Shown piece after piece: positions 7,061 through 9,456 of a DNA stretch of 9,456 nt (positions are counted from its first letter, which is position 1; each line of letters opens with the position of its first letter). The notes under the pieces are model-generated. The model made no database searches and had not been told where the DNA came from. It worked only from the letters and a program-made list of their open reading frames with translations. The translations under genes were made by a program, and so were the position numbers. Source of the stretch: Betaproteobacteria bacterium (GTDB lineage: Bacteria > Pseudomonadota > Gammaproteobacteria > Burkholderiales > SG8-39). Location: assembly GCA_009693435.1 (NCBI GenBank), contig SHXF01000142.1, forward strand, positions 1 through 9,456, given 5' to 3'.

Positions 7061-9100
7061 TCAGTTCCGTCGCGCGTGAAGCAGGCGGCGCAGCGCGGCC
7101 ATGAAACTCGCGGCGCTGTTGAAACGCTCGCCGGGGCTCTTGGCCAGCAACCGCACCATGATCGGATTGTAGTAGTCCCAGCGCGGGGGCAGCGTGGGAA
7201 TCGGGCCGCGCGCGTGTTGCCACATCACCGCCTCCAGCGTGTCTCCGGTAATCGGTTTTTTGCCGGTAAGCATCTCGAAAAACACGATGCCCAGGCTGTA
7301 CAAGTCGGCGCGTCCGTCGATGGCATTTCCGGTGATTGCCTCCGGCGAGACGTAGTAAGGTGTGCCGACCAGATGGCCCTGTTGCGTGCGCACCAGCGCG
7401 CCGCCGAGATGCTTGGCGACGCCGAAATCGGCCAGCCCCAGTGAGCCGTCGGCGCGCAGCATGAGATTCTCGGGCTTGACGTCGCGGTGCACCACGCCCG
7501 CGGCGTGCGCCGCCTCCAGCGCATCGGCAGTGGCGAAAATCAGCTCGAGCGCGCGTTCCTCTGTCAGATCCGGTTTCATCAGCGATCGCACCGTGCCGCC
7601 GGGAAAATATTCGAGCGCGATGTAGGCGAGACCGCCGATCAGGCCCTGATCGAAAATTTGCGCAATATTCGGATGCTTTACGCTGGTGAGTATTGTGTAT
7701 TCCTGGATGAAGCGTCCAAGCATCTCCCGGTCGCGATCGAGGTCCGTCGCAAGCACCTTGATGGCCATGGGCAGCCCGTCGCGCTCGCGTTCGGCCAGAT
7801 ACACGCGCGATGCGCCCCCTTCGCCTATGCGCCGCTGCAACGTATAGCCCGGCACGGACGGCAATTGCGCGAGGTCGGTGGTGTTCAGGCTCAGGGACAA
7901 TGTGACCGTGCGCGCCAGCGCGGTCTTCACCGCTCGCCCCGTGATCTCGGAATTGATCATGAGCGCATGCCGCAGCTTCTCGGTCAGTTCCTCCGGAGCG
8001 GCTTGCGCGCCGGCCACATCCCGGCGCACACCGATGACCTCCCGCACGTCTATTTTGCCGCTGCGGCCCTTGAGCGCGACGGTGGTGGAACGGCCCGTCT
8101 CGACGGCACCTTTGGCCGCGCTTACGAGCGCCTCGCTGCCGACTATGGACCAGCCCAGATCCTTGGTCGCACTCTCCAGGCGGGAGGCGATATTGACCGT
8201 GTCGCCGATCGCAGTGAGTTCCATGTGCGTGGTGTTGCCTATCGCACAAAGCAGCACTTCGCCCGTGTGCAGGCCGATGCCTATGGCAAAATCGGGCAGG
8301 TCCCGCCCGGCATAGCGCTCGGCAAACCAGCTTCGAAAACGGTCCGCCGCGAGCATCATTCCCAGTGCCGCATTGACCGCCATGCGCGCGTGGTCGTGCT
8401 GGGCAATGCCCGGGCCCTGGACAAATATCGCCATGACGGCGTCGCCGATGAACTTGGCGATGCGCCCGCCCGCACCCAGTATGGGTTCACTGGCGCTTTG
8501 ATAGTATGCATTCAGCATTTCCGCCACTTCCTGCGCCGAAAGCCGCTCCGCAATCGAGGTAAAACTGCGGATATCGGAGAACAGCACCGTGGCCTGGCAG
8601 ATTTCACCGGTGGTCTCTTGGGCCGCGTGATCCGGGAGTTCCGGCCCCTGTCCGGAGAACGCCTTCTGGTAGTACCCGACCAGCGTATATTCATCGTGCA
8701 AGACGCGTTGCTCCTGACGGCGGGCGTCCAGTTTCGCCTTGGACAGCCGCACCCTGACGGCCTCGATGACTTCGTCCGCCGTGTAGGGTTTGGTCAGAAA
8801 ATCATCGGCACCAAGATTCATCGCCTGGCGGAAGCGGGACTTTTCCCCGAGCGCCGTGAGCAGGACAAAGGGCGTGCCGGCACACTGCGCGTCCGCGCGG
8901 ATTGCCTGCAACAGTTCGAAGCCGTCCATTTCCGGCATCATCACGTCGCTGATGATGAGATCCGGCCGCGTCTCCCGCGCCATCGCAAGCCCGCGCAAAC
9001 CGTCGGGTGCGTCGACGACTTCGTGGCCTTCCGCGCGCAGCAGCACCGCGAGGTTGCGGCGTATCGGTGCTTCATCCTCGACTATCAGTATCTTGGCCAA
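7061..9100 (-). CDS. Response regulator-adenylate cyclase-Ser/Thr protein kinase fusion
   Basis: The 679-residue protein has three modules. Residues 1-120 form a receiver: acidic E8, D9 and E10, phosphoacceptor D52 (LIISDVMMPEMDG), T82 and K104 (LTKPY). Residues about 165-355 form a class III nucleotide cyclase: metal Asp D176 (LFSDIRSFT) and D220 (KFIGDAVMAIF), base-recognition K216 and T296, and transition-state N303 and R307 (IGDTVNIASRLES). The Lys/Thr pair points to ATP as substrate. Residues about 415-675 form a Hanks-type kinase: Gly loop RIGEGGASRVYLAE (424-437), K448 (MAIKVL), E467, HRDVKPEN (538-545), DFG (558-560) and SPE (585-587). All catalytic residues are present. No membrane segment is visible, so it is cytoplasmic. 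The TTG at 9100 gives a perfect receiver N-terminus (MAKILIVEDE), with GGA upstream. A histidine kinase gene ends 75 bp upstream and is the likely phosphodonor. Confidence 0.93.
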   Translation of the reverse strand: MAKILIVEDEAPIRRNLAVLLRAEGHEVVDAPDGLRGLAMARETRPDLIISDVMMPEMDGFELLQAIRADAQCAGTPFVLLTALGEKSRFRQAMNLGADDFLTKPYTADEVIEAVRVRLSKAKLDARRQEQRVLHDEYTLVGYYQKAFSGQGPELPDHAAQETTGEICQATVLFSDIRSFTSIAERLSAQEVAEMLNAYYQSASEPILGAGGRIAKFIGDAVMAIFVQGPGIAQHDHARMAVNAALGMMLAADRFRSWFAERYAGRDLPDFAIGIGLHTGEVLLCAIGNTTHMELTAIGDTVNIASRLESATKDLGWSIVGSEALVSAAKGAVETGRSTTVALKGRSGKIDVREVIGVRRDVAGAQAAPEELTEKLRHALMINSEITGRAVKTALARTVTLSLSLNTTDLAQLPSVPGYTLQRRIGEGGASRVYLAERERDGLPMAIKVLATDLDRDREMLGRFIQEYTILTSVKHPNIAQIFDQGLIGGLAYIALEYFPGGTVRSLMKPDLTEERALELIFATADALEAAHAAGVVHRDVKPENLMLRADGSLGLADFGVAKHLGGALVRTQQGHLVGTPYYVSPEAITGNAIDGRADLYSLGIVFFEMLTGKKPITGDTLEAVMWQHARGPIPTLPPRWDYYNPIMVRLLAKSPGERFNSAASFMAALRRLLHARRN

Positions 9101-9175
9101 ATCATGTTTCCGTCTGGTTGGACCCGTGTATTCTGCCAGAGCCGCTCGTCCGGGCGGGTGTTCCCGGGTCCGCGG

Positions 9176-9456
9176 CTATGTGGCGGCGTCGGCAAGCGGG
9201 ATGGTAACGGTGAAACAGGTGCCGGCACCGACCTGACTCGTCACGGCGATATCCCCCCCGTGAACCGTCGCGCATTCCTTGGCAATTGCAAGCCCCAGAC
9301 CGGTACCGCCACGGTGAATTTGCCCTCCTGAGAATCCTAGTCTAAACCAGCGGTTTAACCTATAAAGCTGGACATCCTCGAACACTCCCGGTATAAATCC
9401 GGGCATGGAATCGGCGGAATTCACCAACGAAGCGCTTTCAGAGATCCAAGTGCGGC
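9176..9456 (-). CDS. Sensor histidine kinase, C-terminal end of ATPase domain (partial)
   Basis: The frame is open to the right edge of the window and stops with TAG at 9176-9178. Its last part, GGTGLGLAIAKECATVHGG (the G2 box of the HATPase_c domain) and GAGTCFTVTIPL, is the standard end of a histidine kinase. The stretch before it (FEDVQLYRLNRWFRLGF) would be the F box/ATP lid, but fits the usual pattern only loosely. Bases from about 9318 to the edge are more AT-rich and use rare codons (aga, agg, cta, tta, ata). The H box, sensor part and start lie outside the window. It is followed after 75 bp by the response regulator fusion, the usual order for a two-component pair. Confidence 0.8.
   Translation of the reverse strand, partial: RTWISESASLVNSADSMPGFIPGVFEDVQLYRLNRWFRLGFSGGQIHRGGTGLGLAIAKECATVHGGDIAVTSQVGAGTCFTVTIPLADAAT

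Noticed and set aside
5964..8249. A 761-codon minus-strand frame that would fuse the LigJ-like enzyme to upstream sequence
   Set aside because: Only the last 339 residues are real. The upstream part is the wrong frame of the cyclase-kinase gene, and MIIDCHGHY at 6983 is the natural N-terminus of the family.
7487..9331. 614-codon open frame on the plus strand
   Set aside because: It lies antisense to the receiver-cyclase-kinase gene and partly the histidine kinase. Its translation shows no recognisable motifs, while the minus strand has three complete domains. Long antisense frames are expected in GC-rich DNA.

Overview
The window is GC-rich DNA (roughly 60-65% by eye) and most likely comes from a betaproteobacterium of the Burkholderiales, Rhodocyclales or Nitrosomonadales type. 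This is inferred from protein families typical of that group, GTG and TTG starts, and REP-like GCGC palindromes and 'CATTCCCGC' hairpins between genes. Both ends carry a cut or damaged gene in noticeably more AT-rich DNA, so the window may be a whole contig or be cut inside genes. I see no tRNA, rRNA, IS element or CRISPR array.

Layout, left to right. (1) 1-757, plus strand: the C-terminal part of an SGNH/DltD-like exported or membrane protein, preceded in the same frame by a short signal-peptide-like ORF and a stop. (2) 775-880: four 26-bp tandem palindromic units between convergent genes. (3) 1790-877, minus strand: a protein with two cyclic-nucleotide-binding domains, split into two overlapping frames exactly at three tandem copies of an 8-bp unit. 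Removing one copy restores a continuous 301-codon frame. (4) 2774-1884, minus: a cytoplasmic protein of the 4,5-dihydroxyphthalate decarboxylase / substrate-binding-like family. (5) 2775-2999: divergent intergenic region with a short, well-initiated upstream ORF that overlaps the prfC start as GTGA. (6) 3000-4610, plus: peptide chain release factor 3 (prfC). (7) 4611-5038: non-coding stretch with an inverted pair of DnaA-box-like sequences. (8) 5039-5899, plus: a methyltransferase-fold protein with a signal peptide. (9) 5927-5948: hairpin between convergent genes. (10) 9456-5964, minus: the 3' end of a sensor histidine kinase, then a 679-aa response regulator-class III adenylate cyclase-Ser/Thr protein kinase fusion, then a LigJ-like 4-oxalomesaconate hydratase family amidohydrolase, all in one direction with gaps of 75 and 77 bp.

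The most interesting content is the signalling set. A histidine kinase sits next to a single polypeptide that could turn His-Asp phosphotransfer into both cAMP synthesis and Ser/Thr phosphorylation. About 5 kb away is a possible cAMP reader, the double cyclic-nucleotide-binding protein, whose frame is broken at a slippage-prone repeat. The two metabolic genes (Pht5-like and LigJ-like) belong to families used in aromatic-acid (phthalate/protocatechuate) breakdown, but that they share a pathway here is inference.
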